A stretch of 21,031 nt of DNA, taken from positions 1 through 21,031 of the forward strand of contig JBHHZM010000052.1 in NCBI GenBank assembly GCA_046758065.1. The letters run 5' to 3'. This document shows, one piece after another, positions 1-7,615 of this stretch (position 1 is the first letter of the stretch; every line of letters starts with the position of its first letter). The notes beneath the pieces were generated by a model. The model was given only the letters and a program-made list of their open reading frames with translations. It was not told where the DNA came from and ran no database searches. Made by a program: the position numbers and the translations under genes. Source of the stretch: JBHHZM01 sp046758065. GTDB lineage: Bacteria; Pseudomonadota; Alphaproteobacteria; JAAXGF01.

Positions 1-377
1 CACCACCCCTTGCATGCCGAACAACCGTTTGGGTGGTTTGGACAGCGCCCGCATTCTTGAAACCGAACCGTCTCCGAACCGCACGACCCGCTTACCCCCT
101 CATCGCAACGCAGTCCTTGATCCAGGTTAGAGTTCAACCCGGAGCGCGACCCATTTGGGCCCCCTCGCGTGGCAATCCAAAGATTGTGGAGTTCCCGACG
201 GCCGGTTTCGCGATATCCGACGCCACCTCTAGGGGAATCGGCAGGCCGGCGCCATGCCGAATGACCTTTTTTGTGCCTTCAAAGGGTGTGCGATATGCTA
301 GATACTCTTGCGCAGAGACTTGCTGATTCCACTCGGCAAATCACGCAGTGAATGCGGTAAACCAGGGAGAGACAACG
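1..377. other. Non-coding region upstream of the transporter operon
   Basis: I recognise no gene here; the open frames in this stretch have no recognisable protein character. A 7-bp inverted repeat (ACCACCC at 2-8 and GGGTGGT at 31-37) lies at the left edge and could be the end of a terminator for a gene outside the window. The right part carries a plausible promoter and the ribosome binding site (GGGAGA, 365-370) of the binding-protein gene. I found no riboswitch that I could name. Confidence 0.5.
271..299 (+). promoter_or_regulatory. Candidate sigma70-type promoter for the transporter operon
   Basis: TTGTGC (271-276) and TATGCT (294-299) are separated by exactly 17 bp and lie about 80 bp before the start codon at 378. 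The -35 box matches the consensus at only three of six positions and the -10 box at four of six, so this is a candidate and no more. Confidence 0.3.
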
Positions 378-1214
378 ATGTTCAGATCCATTACACGAAC
401 GGCGCTGACGATCGCGGCCGTGGTCGGCTTTGCCCTCGTCGCCAGCCAGGCGAACGCCGCCAACGAGCGCTTCAAGAAGGTCCTCGAGCGCGGTAAGGTC
501 GTGGTCGGCGTCAAGGCCGATTACAAGCCGTGGGGTTTCCGCGATTCCAGCGGCAATCTGGTCGGCATGGAAATCGACATGGCCAAGGACGTGGCCAAGG
601 CCCTCGGCGTCAAGCTCGAACTGGTGCCGGTGCAGTCGTCGAACCGCATGCAGTTCCTGCAGCAGGGCAAGATCGACATGATGATCGCCACCATGTCGGA
701 CAAGGCCAACCGGCGCAAGGTCGTCGGCATTCCCGATCCCAACTACTACACCTCGGGCACCAACGTGCTGGCCAAGAAGGGCGCGGTGTCGAAGTGGGAA
801 GACCTGCGGGGCAAGCCGGTCTGCGGCAAGCAGGGCGCTTTCTATAACAAGATCGTCTCCAAGCGCTACGGCGCCAAGATCGTCGCTTTCGTCGGCAACG
901 CCGAAGCCAAGCAGGCGCTGCGCGACGGCAAGTGCATCGCCTGGGTCTACGACGATTCCTCGATCATGGCCGACCTCGCGTCGGGCGAGTGGAACGATTA
1001 CGCCATGCCGCTCAACACCGAGGACGACACGCCCTGGGGATTGGCCGTTCCCAAGGAAGAACTCGGCGGCATCTGGGGTAACTTCATGTCGGGGATGATC
1101 TACAACTGGCACCGGACCGGGCGGCTGATCGACCTGGAAAAGAAGTGGGGCATCCAGCCCACCAGCTATCTCCAGAAGATGAACAAGAAGTTCGAAGCCT
1201 ACACGCCGAAATAG
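378..1214 (+). CDS. Amino-acid ABC transporter periplasmic substrate-binding protein (family 3)
   Basis: This 278-residue protein is the periplasmic receptor of a polar amino-acid uptake system of the HisJ/GlnH type. A signal peptide is clear: basic MFRSITR, a hydrophobic stretch at residues 8-22, and an ANA-A cleavage site near residue 27. The mature part begins with the family pattern LERGKVVVGVKADYKPWGF (about 36-54), followed by GMEIDMAKDVAKALGV (63-78) and the QQGKIDMMIATM strand (95-106). Cys149 and Cys186 are placed to form a disulfide. The ATG at 378 was chosen over an upstream in-frame start at 348 because it follows GGGAGA (365-370) and begins a proper signal peptide. It is first in an operon with two permeases, an ATPase and an FAD oxidase. 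The exact ligand cannot be read from the sequence; the attached oxidase suggests an amino acid or N-methyl amino acid that is then oxidised. Confidence 0.93.
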   Translation: MFRSITRTALTIAAVVGFALVASQANAANERFKKVLERGKVVVGVKADYKPWGFRDSSGNLVGMEIDMAKDVAKALGVKLELVPVQSSNRMQFLQQGKIDMMIATMSDKANRRKVVGIPDPNYYTSGTNVLAKKGAVSKWEDLRGKPVCGKQGAFYNKIVSKRYGAKIVAFVGNAEAKQALRDGKCIAWVYDDSSIMADLASGEWNDYAMPLNTEDDTPWGLAVPKEELGGIWGNFMSGMIYNWHRTGRLIDLEKKWGIQPTSYLQKMNKKFEAYTPK

Positions 1215-1227
1215 GCGTTACGGGATC

Positions 1228-1258
1228 CGGCGCGGCTTCCATCGGCGAAGCCGCGCCG
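1228..1258 (+). terminator. Intercistronic 12-bp GC-rich hairpin after the binding-protein gene
   Basis: A perfect inverted repeat, CGGCGCGGCTTC (1228-1239) and GAAGCCGCGCCG (1247-1258), has a 7-nt loop and starts 14 nt after the stop codon of the binding-protein gene. No T-run follows. It therefore looks like a partial terminator or a 3'-end-stabilising stem that lets the receptor gene be expressed above the downstream permease genes, as is known for malE-malF and similar transporter operons. Confidence 0.65.
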
Positions 1259-1310
1259 ACGGCCCCCGGCCACCCCATAGCTTTCGCCACCGCAGGGGAG
1301 AGGCGACTCC

Positions 1311-2069
1311 GTGGACCTGTTCGCCGATTTCTTCCAGAAGCTCTATGACGACACCGGCGTCAACTTTGTCATCTTCTACGAACAGTACGAGTACGACCGC
1401 TTCATCGCGGCCATCTGGACCTCGATCAAGCTCATCGTCCTGAGCCTGATTTTCAGCCTGATCGTCGGCGTCGTCGGCGCCTGGGCGCAAGGCGCGAAGT
1501 CGAGGATCGTGCGTCTCGGCATGGCCGGCTATATCCAGTTCTTCCGCAACACGCCGCCGTTCGTGCAGATCCTGTTTTTCTATTTCGTGCTGGGGACGAC
1601 GCTCGAACGAATCGGACTGATGCCGCAGGTCGACGCCGGCGGGTATAACGAGCCCCTGATCGGAAACTTCGGCTGGGCGGTGGTATCGCTCAGCTTCTTC
1701 GCCGGCGCCTTCAACGTGGAAATCTTCCGCTCGGGCATCGAGGCGGTGCCGACTGCGACCCGCGAGGCGGCGGAGGCGCTCGGCTACACCCGTCTCAAGG
1801 CCTACGTGTACGTCATCTTTCCCCTGGCCTTCCGGGTCTGCCTGCCGGCGCTCAACAACAACCTCGTCAATCTCCTGAAGACCACGACGCTAGCCTACGC
1901 CATCGCGGTGCCCGAGATGATGTACACCGCCAATCAGATCTGGTCCGACAACGTGAACGTACCCGAGATGATGCTGGTTCTTTTCCTCTATTACATCACG
2001 CTCGTCGGCATTCTGGTGTGGGGGATGCACAAGTGGGAACGCCGGATGCGGATACCGGGATACGGTTGA
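1311..2069 (+). CDS. Amino-acid ABC transporter permease (HisM/GltJ family)
   Basis: This 252-residue inner-membrane permease forms half of the translocation channel. It starts with GTG at 1311, preceded by AGGGGAG (1294-1300). After a soluble N-terminal stretch comes a first membrane segment (about residues 39-58, IKLIVLSLIFSLIVGVVGAW). The family signature FFRNTPPFVQILFFYF follows, then the cytoplasmic EAA loop EAAEALGYTRLKAYVYVIFP that docks on the ATPase, and a further C-terminal membrane segment near VLFLYYITLVGILVW. Length is normal for the family (about 220-260). It follows the binding-protein gene by 96 bp containing a strong hairpin and is followed closely by the second permease. The two permeases presumably form a heterodimer. 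Confidence 0.92.
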   Translation: MDLFADFFQKLYDDTGVNFVIFYEQYEYDRFIAAIWTSIKLIVLSLIFSLIVGVVGAWAQGAKSRIVRLGMAGYIQFFRNTPPFVQILFFYFVLGTTLERIGLMPQVDAGGYNEPLIGNFGWAVVSLSFFAGAFNVEIFRSGIEAVPTATREAAEALGYTRLKAYVYVIFPLAFRVCLPALNNNLVNLLKTTTLAYAIAVPEMMYTANQIWSDNVNVPEMMLVLFLYYITLVGILVWGMHKWERRMRIPGYG

Positions 2070-2085
2070 TGTGTGGGGCAGAATC

Positions 2086-2982
2086 ATGATGGCGCGGCCG
2101 ATTTCCGGAATCGACGGCGCGGCACGGACGGACCTGCCGGTTCTTCTTCCCGTTGCCGAGCGTTTGACGCGCCCGGACCCGCACAAGCCACGAGACGGCG
2201 GAATTCGGCTCAATCTCCAGCCCCGTCACGCGGCCTGGATCGCGGCGCTTTTCGTTCTCGCCTGCGGCGCCGCGCAGGCGGCGACGCCCGCCGGGCTGAT
2301 CGGTCCGCTTGAGACGCTGTTCAAGTGGATGCCTTTCATATTCAAAGGGTTCGTCCTCAACCTGATCATCAGCTTCTTCGCCATGCTCATCGGCACGGCG
2401 GCCGGCGCCATCCTGGGTCTGATGCAAATCTCGTTGCTGCCGCCGGTGCGGGCGGGTTCCTGGCTGGCGACCCAGTTCTTCCGCAACTCGCCGTGGCTCG
2501 TGCTGTTGTTCACGATCATGCTGCTGTTCCCCTTCGAACTCGATTTCGGCTTCGTCGTCATCCCGGTGCCGGACTGGATGAAAGCCGTCATCGGTTTTTC
2601 CCTGCCGGTCATGGCCAACATCTCCGAAGTCGTCCGGGGCGCCGTGCAGTCGCTTCCCTCCGGGCAATGGGAATCGGCGGAAAGCCTGGCCTTCACCCGC
2701 CGGCAGACCCTGTGGATGATTATCCTCCCGCAGTGCATCAAGCGGATGATTCCGCCCTGGATCAACTGGTACTGCATCCTCGCCATGGCGACGCCGCTGT
2801 GCTCGATCATGGGGGTCGAGGAATCGGTCACCTATACCAAGCAGGCGCTCAACGCCGAAGGCGATCGGCCCGAACTGATCTGGGCGTTCTACCTGTTCCT
2901 GTTGCTGATATTTTTCGTCTACACCTACCCGATTGCCCGCTGGTCGATCCGACTCGAACGCAGGTTTGCGGTCAAGATCTGA
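2086..2982 (+). CDS. Amino-acid ABC transporter permease with N-terminal extension
   Basis: This is the second permease subunit of the importer, 298 residues from the ATG at 2086. Alternative starts are GTG 2071 and ATG 2089; the GTGGGG at 2071-2076 is a reasonable ribosome binding site for 2086 or 2089. The core carries the family marks FFRNSPWLVLLF and an EAA-like loop, ESAESLAFTRRQTLWMIILP, followed by INWYCILAMATPL. The first 75 or so residues are unusual. A charged, probably cytoplasmic leader is followed by a hydrophobic stretch AAWIAALFVLACGAAQA that looks like a signal peptide with an AQA-A site, and only then by the first channel helix. A related N-terminal hydrophobic segment occurs, as far as I recall, in some alphaproteobacterial permeases of this group. 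The stop lies 12 bp before the ATPase gene. Confidence 0.9.
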   Translation: MMARPISGIDGAARTDLPVLLPVAERLTRPDPHKPRDGGIRLNLQPRHAAWIAALFVLACGAAQAATPAGLIGPLETLFKWMPFIFKGFVLNLIISFFAMLIGTAAGAILGLMQISLLPPVRAGSWLATQFFRNSPWLVLLFTIMLLFPFELDFGFVVIPVPDWMKAVIGFSLPVMANISEVVRGAVQSLPSGQWESAESLAFTRRQTLWMIILPQCIKRMIPPWINWYCILAMATPLCSIMGVEESVTYTKQALNAEGDRPELIWAFYLFLLLIFFVYTYPIARWSIRLERRFAVKI

Positions 2983-2994
2983 GGAAACGCGGCC

Positions 2995-3762
2995 ATGAGC
3001 GCAACAACCACCGTCACCGCCTGGACCCCCGATCAACCCATGGTCAGCATCCGCGACGTACACAAGTCGTTCGGCGACCTCGAAGTGCTGAAAGGCATTT
3101 CGTTCGATGTCATGAAACGCGAGGTGATCTGCATCATCGGGCCGTCGGGTTCGGGCAAATCGACCCTGATCCGCTGCATCAACGCCCTGAACGACATTCA
3201 GAAGGGCTCGATCACGGTCGAGGGAATCGAGGTCAACGATCCCAAACTCGACAAGCTGGAACTCCGCAAGAAGGTCGGCATGGTCTTCCAGCAGTACAAT
3301 CTTTTTCCCCACAAGACCGCGCTCGAGAACGTCATGATGGCGCCGATCCACGTGCTCAAGCAGGACCCCAAGGATGCCGAGCAACGCGCCCGGGCGTTGA
3401 TCAGGAAGGTGCGGCTCGAAGGCAAGGAGACGAGTTATCCCGGCGAGCTTTCGGGCGGACAGCAGCAGCGTGTCGCCATCGCCCGTTCGCTCGCCATGAA
3501 CCCGGACGTGATGCTGTTCGACGAGATCACCGCGGCGCTCGACCCCGAGACCGTCAAGGAGGTGCTTTTCACCATCCGCGAGCTCGCCGAGGAGGGCATG
3601 ACCTGCGTGCTGGTCACTCACGAAATGGGCTTCGCCCGCGAGCTCGCGAACCACATCTACTTCACCGACCGCGGCGTCATCGTCGAGCACGGCCCGCCCG
3701 CGACCTTTTTCTCCGAGGCCAAGGACCCGCGCACCAAGGAGTTCCTGAGCCAGATCCTGTGA
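2995..3762 (+). CDS. Amino-acid ABC transporter ATP-binding protein (GlnQ/HisP family)
   Basis: This 255-residue cytoplasmic ATPase drives the importer. All catalytic motifs are present: Walker A GPSGSGKST (49-57), Q-loop VFQQYNLFPH (97-106), ABC signature LSGGQQQRVAIARSLA (152-167), Walker B VMLFDE (172-177) with Glu177, D-loop ALDPE and switch His209 (VTHEMGF). The usual DEPTSALDPE is here DEITAALDPE; replacing the proline is a tolerated variation and not a sign of decay. A 20-residue N-terminal lead (rich in Thr, before MVSIRDVHKSFG) is longer than in typical GlnQ; Met16 would be an alternative start, but ATG 2995 has AGGAAA (2982-2987) upstream. It lies 12 bp after the permease and 48 bp before the oxidase gene. 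Confidence 0.95.
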   Translation: MSATTTVTAWTPDQPMVSIRDVHKSFGDLEVLKGISFDVMKREVICIIGPSGSGKSTLIRCINALNDIQKGSITVEGIEVNDPKLDKLELRKKVGMVFQQYNLFPHKTALENVMMAPIHVLKQDPKDAEQRARALIRKVRLEGKETSYPGELSGGQQQRVAIARSLAMNPDVMLFDEITAALDPETVKEVLFTIRELAEEGMTCVLVTHEMGFARELANHIYFTDRGVIVEHGPPATFFSEAKDPRTKEFLSQIL

Positions 3763-3810
3763 CGGCACCGGCAACGTGCGCTATCAGCGGTGAGAACCAC
3801 GGAGGCGAGC

Positions 3811-5001
3811 ATGAGCGAAGCCTACGATGCGATCGTCATCGGCGGCGGCGTGGTCGGCGCCTCGACTGCGTTCCATCTCAAGACGCTCGGCGCTGAGCGG
3901 GTGCTCTTGCTCGAACGCGAGCAGATCTGCGCCGGCGGCACGGCGAAGTCCTGCGCCATTGTCCGCTCGCATTACTCGATCCCGACCAACACCCAACTCG
4001 CGCTCAAGAGCCTCGAGATGTTCGCCGATTTCAAGGCGGCGCTGGGCGACGACGAAGCCGACGCGGGCTTCGTCAACTCGGGATACCTCATCTTAGCCCC
4101 CGAAGGCGAAACCGCCGATAAACTCGTCGCCAATCTCGACATGCAGGCGGGCGTCGGCGCCGAAACGCAGGCAATCTCCCGCGAGGAAGCCAAGGAGCGC
4201 CACCCTTGGCTCGCCCTCGACGACGTCGCCGCCGTCGGCTTCGAGCCCCGCTCGGGCTACGCCGATCCCTACCTCACCACCACGAGCTTCGCCAACGCCG
4301 CGCGCAAGCTGGGGGTCGAAATCAAGCCGCTGCGTGCCGCCCTCGGGCTTACGCGCGACGGCGAGCGTGTCACTGGCGTCGAGACCTACGCCGAGACCTT
4401 TGCGGCGGGCGCCGTGATCGCGGCGATCGGCCCCTGGTCGGGCGTGCTCGAACGCTGGACCGGAATCGCGCTGCCGCTCGAACTGTCGCGCCATACCGTA
4501 CTCACCTTCCGCGTCGCGGCGCTCTACGACCCCGCACTCCCGGTGGTGAAGGACCTCACGACCGCGAACAAGATGTACTTCCGCCCGACCCGGGACTCCG
4601 TCACGCTGGTCGGCATCGGCGATCACGGTGATCCCGTAGCGACTCCGGACGAAGCCGAAGCCGGCATCGTCGGCATGGATTTTGTCGCCCGTCAGGGTGA
4701 ACAGCTTGCCCGTCGCATGCCGGCTTATACCGCCGCCGAGTTCTGCCGCTCCTGGACCGGCCCCTACGACATCACCCCCGACTGGAACCCGGTGCTCGGC
4801 CCGCTTCCCGGCATCGCGGGGCTCCACGTCGCCTTCGGCTTTTCGGGCCACGGCTTCAAGCTGGCGCCGGCGCTCGGCCGGGTGCTGGCGCAATCGGCGC
4901 TCGGCCTCGAAACCGAGGTCGATCTCTTGCCCTACCGTTTCACCCGCTTCGCCGAAGGTGACCTGCTCGCCGGCGCCTACGGCGTCGGCTCGATTTCCTG
5001 A
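3811..5001 (+). CDS. FAD-dependent amine/amino-acid oxidoreductase (DAO family)
   Basis: This 396-residue cytoplasmic flavoprotein belongs to the D-amino-acid oxidase/sarcosine oxidase beta/glycine oxidase superfamily, which oxidises an amine next to a carboxylate. The N-terminus has the Rossmann FAD motif AIVIGGGVVGASTAFHL (about 7-23), then the acidic strand end LLLERE (33-38). The C-terminus carries the family segment GPYDITPDWNPVLGPLPG followed by FGFSGHGFKLAPALG. ATG 3811 was chosen over an in-frame GTG at 3790 because GGAGG (3801-3805) precedes it at the right distance. It is last in the transporter operon, 48 bp after the ATPase gene, so it probably oxidises the imported compound. Sarcosine, a D-amino acid or a related N-methyl amino acid are all possible; the sequence does not decide. 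Confidence 0.88.
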   Translation: MSEAYDAIVIGGGVVGASTAFHLKTLGAERVLLLEREQICAGGTAKSCAIVRSHYSIPTNTQLALKSLEMFADFKAALGDDEADAGFVNSGYLILAPEGETADKLVANLDMQAGVGAETQAISREEAKERHPWLALDDVAAVGFEPRSGYADPYLTTTSFANAARKLGVEIKPLRAALGLTRDGERVTGVETYAETFAAGAVIAAIGPWSGVLERWTGIALPLELSRHTVLTFRVAALYDPALPVVKDLTTANKMYFRPTRDSVTLVGIGDHGDPVATPDEAEAGIVGMDFVARQGEQLARRMPAYTAAEFCRSWTGPYDITPDWNPVLGPLPGIAGLHVAFGFSGHGFKLAPALGRVLAQSALGLETEVDLLPYRFTRFAEGDLLAGAYGVGSIS

Positions 5002-5141
5002 AGCCGCCAGCCCCACCGCCGCGTCGCTCGCCCCGCTCTACGACCCCCGAGACACACGGTTGCGCGACCGACCACGCAACGCGTGACGGCGGCGGCCTCG
5101 CGCGTAATCCGCCTTACACGCCAGCGGAGCGAAAGGAGAAA

Positions 5142-5183
5142 ATGGTGAGCGACGTGTTTTATTGCACGACCGCGCTTCGGTAG
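5142..5183 (+). other. Orphan strong Shine-Dalgarno and start codon with a 13-codon frame
   Basis: AAAGGAG (5132-5138) is followed at ideal distance by ATG 5142, opening a 13-codon frame (MVSDVFYCTTALR) that ends at TAG 5181-5183, antisense to the 3' end of the TadE-like gene. It could be the head of a gene truncated at the junction with the tad cluster, a leader peptide, or chance. The rest of the interval 5002-5158 has no other gene that I can support. Confidence 0.3.
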
Positions 5184-5560
5184 CTGGTGGTGATATCGAA
5201 GGGCGGGATCGGTAGGAAGGGAGTCAAGAATTCGAACTGGTAGGCCGCCTGAACGGTGATGAAATTGCGAACGGCACCGACGGTCTCGAACGTGACGGTG
5301 AAATCGCTGGCATCCGCGGCCAAACCTATAGCGTTGCTTACTGCGATGCTGGCGACGTCGCTCTCCGAAACACTGTTGTCGACGATGGCGAAGCGCACGG
5401 CTTCCTCGACCGCGTATTGAAGCGTGCTCTGCGTCCAGAATACGCGGCCCGTCTCAATCAGACCGTACAGCATTGTCAGGAAGACCGGCGCCACGATGGC
5501 GAATTCGATTGCTGCCGTCCCTGAACGGCATCGAGCCATGAAATGGAGTATTCGTGGCAT
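5159..5560 (-). CDS. TadE-like pseudopilin/pilus assembly protein
   Basis: This 133-residue protein has the TadE motif close to its N-terminus: CRSGTAAIEFAIVAPVFLTMLYGLIETGR. That is a basic stretch, a pilin-like Gly/Ala-Ile-Glu-Phe boundary with the conserved glutamate, and one hydrophobic helix. After it come WTQSTLQYAVEEAVRFA and a periplasmic beta-rich tail. Such proteins are minor pseudopilins of the Flp/Tad pilus that are cleaved by a prepilin peptidase and sit in the inner membrane or pilus. The frame is open far upstream, but the TadE part begins right after ATG 5560 (alternative ATG 5539), so I use 5560; the upstream ribosome site is poor. It is the last of three co-oriented Tad genes, 128 bp after the previous one. 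Confidence 0.82.
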   Translation of the reverse strand: MPRILHFMARCRSGTAAIEFAIVAPVFLTMLYGLIETGRVFWTQSTLQYAVEEAVRFAIVDNSVSESDVASIAVSNAIGLAADASDFTVTFETVGAVRNFITVQAAYQFEFLTPFLPIPPFDITTSYRSAVVQ

Positions 5561-5688
5561 GCCTCTACCATGAGGCCATACAGAAGCGCGCCGCGTCCGC
5601 CCGATCCGTCTTTCTCGCGGGTATGCACCCGTGTGTGATGCTCGCTGTCCGAACATTCGGTCCCTCGAACGATCCGGCCTGTTGTCGG

Positions 5689-6240
5689 CTACCGTACGCG
5701 AACCGTCGCTTGCCCGGTGAGCGTTGTCGAGTTCCCGAAGCCGGGATACGAGAAAACCATTTGGTAATTCTTGTCCACGGTAACGTCGACAAACCTTCGT
5801 GGCGGCTGATTGCCTGTGCAGGTTGCGGTGCATACGATCGCGGAGCCGTCGGCGCATTCACAAAAGACCGACGTGCTGACATTGAGTTCTTCGTCTTCAT
5901 CCTCGTCCCCTCGGGCAAGACGTACGACCTCCTCGATTCCTTCGGTGTCGTCAATGTTGGCGCTGGATTGAAGGGCATACTGCATGCCGGAACGCGCGGC
6001 GTTCTGCAGCTGCATCTTTTCGACAATCATCGAGCCGTAGTCGACCGAGCCGAGCAAGATCAGCACGAATATGGGAATCAGCAAGGCAAGCTCGACGGTC
6101 ACGGACCCCTGGCACGCCGAGGCGCCACGAATCATCCGGGAGCGAAGGAACCGCCGCCTCAGTCGCATCGCAGGGCGGCCCCGGTCCGGCGCGGGTTCTC
6201 GCGCACTCGCGGGTTTCTTCGGTAGCTGATGGTTATTCAC
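5689..6240 (-). CDS. TadE-like pseudopilin with cysteine-rich periplasmic tail
   Basis: This protein has 183 residues. A basic leader (RLRRRFLRSRMIRG) precedes the TadE segment GSVTVELALLIPIFVLILLG, which includes the conserved Glu and a hydrophobic helix. The helix is followed by GSMIVEKMQLQNAARSGMQYAL, typical of the family. The periplasmic tail has an acidic patch (DEDEDEE) and a four-cysteine cluster, VFCECADGSAIVCTATC, which suggests disulfides. I chose GTG 6240 because its GTGAATAA overlaps the stop of the TadG-like gene by 8 bp, implying translational coupling; ATG 6168 is an alternative without a visible ribosome site. It lies in the middle of the tad cluster. The match to TadE is to the N-terminal module; the tail is not assignable by eye. 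Confidence 0.8.
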   Translation of the reverse strand: MNNHQLPKKPASAREPAPDRGRPAMRLRRRFLRSRMIRGASACQGSVTVELALLIPIFVLILLGSVDYGSMIVEKMQLQNAARSGMQYALQSSANIDDTEGIEEVVRLARGDEDEDEELNVSTSVFCECADGSAIVCTATCTGNQPPRRFVDVTVDKNYQMVFSYPGFGNSTTLTGQATVRVR

Positions 6241-7615
6241 TGAGCCTCACAATCCGGCGACCAACATCCCTGGTCACCGCGTTTTCGTCGCACTCGATTT
6301 CGATCTTTGCGTCGCCCGAAAGCGTTATCTGGGAAACGATGAGCTTCGGACAGCCGCCGATGAGATGATCCTGTTCCAATTTGGCGTCCTCGGTCATGAC
6401 AAGCTCTTGGGAGGGCAAATACAGGAAACCGTTGGTTTCCACTCCCGGTGCGGGCCCCGGTCCCGAGGAAGAACCGGCGATCTGGTTTACACCCGTCGAC
6501 GGGGCGTCGCGATCCTGATAGATCAAGATATCTGCGAAGTCGCCGCTCGTGGGCGCCGTCACTTCAATCCGACTATGCTCGACGACCGAGAGCGACCCGA
6601 TATCGGCGGGCCCGCTGCTGCTGGTGAGGATAAAGACCGCTTCGTTGCCTTCGAGTTTTGAAACGTCTTCAACCCTCAGATCGCCGCCGTCGATGATGTA
6701 CGTACCGGGAAGAACGTCGACGTTGATATTGTTGGTTATGGTGAGACCATCGCAGTAGACGCCCGGAGAAATGGTCGTCTCACTCGTCAATACGGTGTTG
6801 GTAAAATCACAACCCGCAAACGGTGGCACATCCAAACCGGCAAGCGGATCGGACGCGGGAATGCTGCCCGTCTGAGGTTGAGGATCGATGTCGGAGCCGC
6901 CCTCTTGCACGAAATCCCCGACAACGGCGTTAGCGCCGTCATCGATCAGGAGGCGGGCGCTGTCCATCAGATGTAGGGCCGTCGGGCTGTTCGAATTGGT
7001 CATGACGCCGCACCCGGAAAGCTCCACTTTGGAGTCATCGGCCAACCCGGTGGCGTCGCCCGCCGTTGGATCGAGAGTCAGCACACAGAACTCGTCCTCG
7101 ACCGTCGCCGTGGCCACGGCGCGCGCTTGGATGGCGATGGGATCGGTCACGAATAGGCTGGTGAAATACGGCGTCAAGCTGTCGGGAATGATGACTTCGA
7201 CCGCCGCATTGTTGCCGGTGTTGGGGCCGCTCGTTGGCGGAGAGTTCACGGTAATCGTTGCCACGTTGGCGGCGTCATAGCCATTGCGGACGGCGTCGCC
7301 CCGGGCGGCGCTGGCTATTCCGGTTGCGTTGTTGAGGGCCAGTTCCCTGGCGCCGCCGATGGCGGCCGAATCGGCGACGGTCTGGAGCCAGCGGCGAGCC
7401 TGGTACCAGTAGCCGACGTCGACGCCCAGTCCGGCAAATCCGGCGATCACCGGAAACAACAGGGCGGTGACGACCGCGATTGCACCGCGTGTGTCGCGAG
7501 CCCGCGCGTACAGGTCTAGCAGAGTATCAAGCCTCCACATGCCGGGGCGCATCCTGCGACGCTTTCGCGGCGGTGACGGACGATTTGGCAACCATCTACG
7601 GGATGACCCAAGCAT
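6233..7615 (-). CDS. TadG-like protein with long exported passenger
   Basis: This is a 460-residue protein. A basic N-terminus leads into the Tad module DTRGAIAVVTALLFPVIAGFAGLGVDVGYWY, then RRWLQTVADSAAIGGARELA, the hallmark of TadG and related proteins. The rest (about 150-460) is Gly/Ser/Asp/Thr-rich and beta-rich. It has recurrent patterns such as LDPTAGDATGLADDSKVELSGCGV and SRIEVTAPTSGDFADILIYQ and several cysteines, and resembles the right-handed beta or adhesin-like passengers of alphaproteobacterial TadG relatives. I see no von Willebrand A MIDAS motif of classical TadG. ATG 7615 follows GGAGG (7622-7626); an in-frame GTG at 7627 overlaps that ribosome site and is rejected. It is first of three tad genes and ends overlapping the next. 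A surface or adhesin role is inferred. Confidence 0.82.
   Translation of the reverse strand: MLGSSRRWLPNRPSPPRKRRRMRPGMWRLDTLLDLYARARDTRGAIAVVTALLFPVIAGFAGLGVDVGYWYQARRWLQTVADSAAIGGARELALNNATGIASAARGDAVRNGYDAANVATITVNSPPTSGPNTGNNAAVEVIIPDSLTPYFTSLFVTDPIAIQARAVATATVEDEFCVLTLDPTAGDATGLADDSKVELSGCGVMTNSNSPTALHLMDSARLLIDDGANAVVGDFVQEGGSDIDPQPQTGSIPASDPLAGLDVPPFAGCDFTNTVLTSETTISPGVYCDGLTITNNINVDVLPGTYIIDGGDLRVEDVSKLEGNEAVFILTSSSGPADIGSLSVVEHSRIEVTAPTSGDFADILIYQDRDAPSTGVNQIAGSSSGPGPAPGVETNGFLYLPSQELVMTEDAKLEQDHLIGGCPKLIVSQITLSGDAKIEIECDENAVTRDVGRRIVRLSE

Noticed and set aside
33..326. A 97-codon plus-strand frame before the binding-protein gene
   Set aside because: It has no ribosome binding site and no recognisable protein character, and it covers the likely promoter region.
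1996..3774. A 592-codon open frame on the minus strand opposite the permease and ATPase genes
   Set aside because: It is antisense to three well-supported transporter genes, has low-complexity Arg/Asp/Gly-rich content and no recognisable domain; long antisense frames are common in GC-rich DNA.
5565..6026. A minus-strand 153-codon frame across the two TadE-like genes
   Set aside because: It is out of frame with the TadE signatures and lacks any hydrophobic or pilin-like segment.
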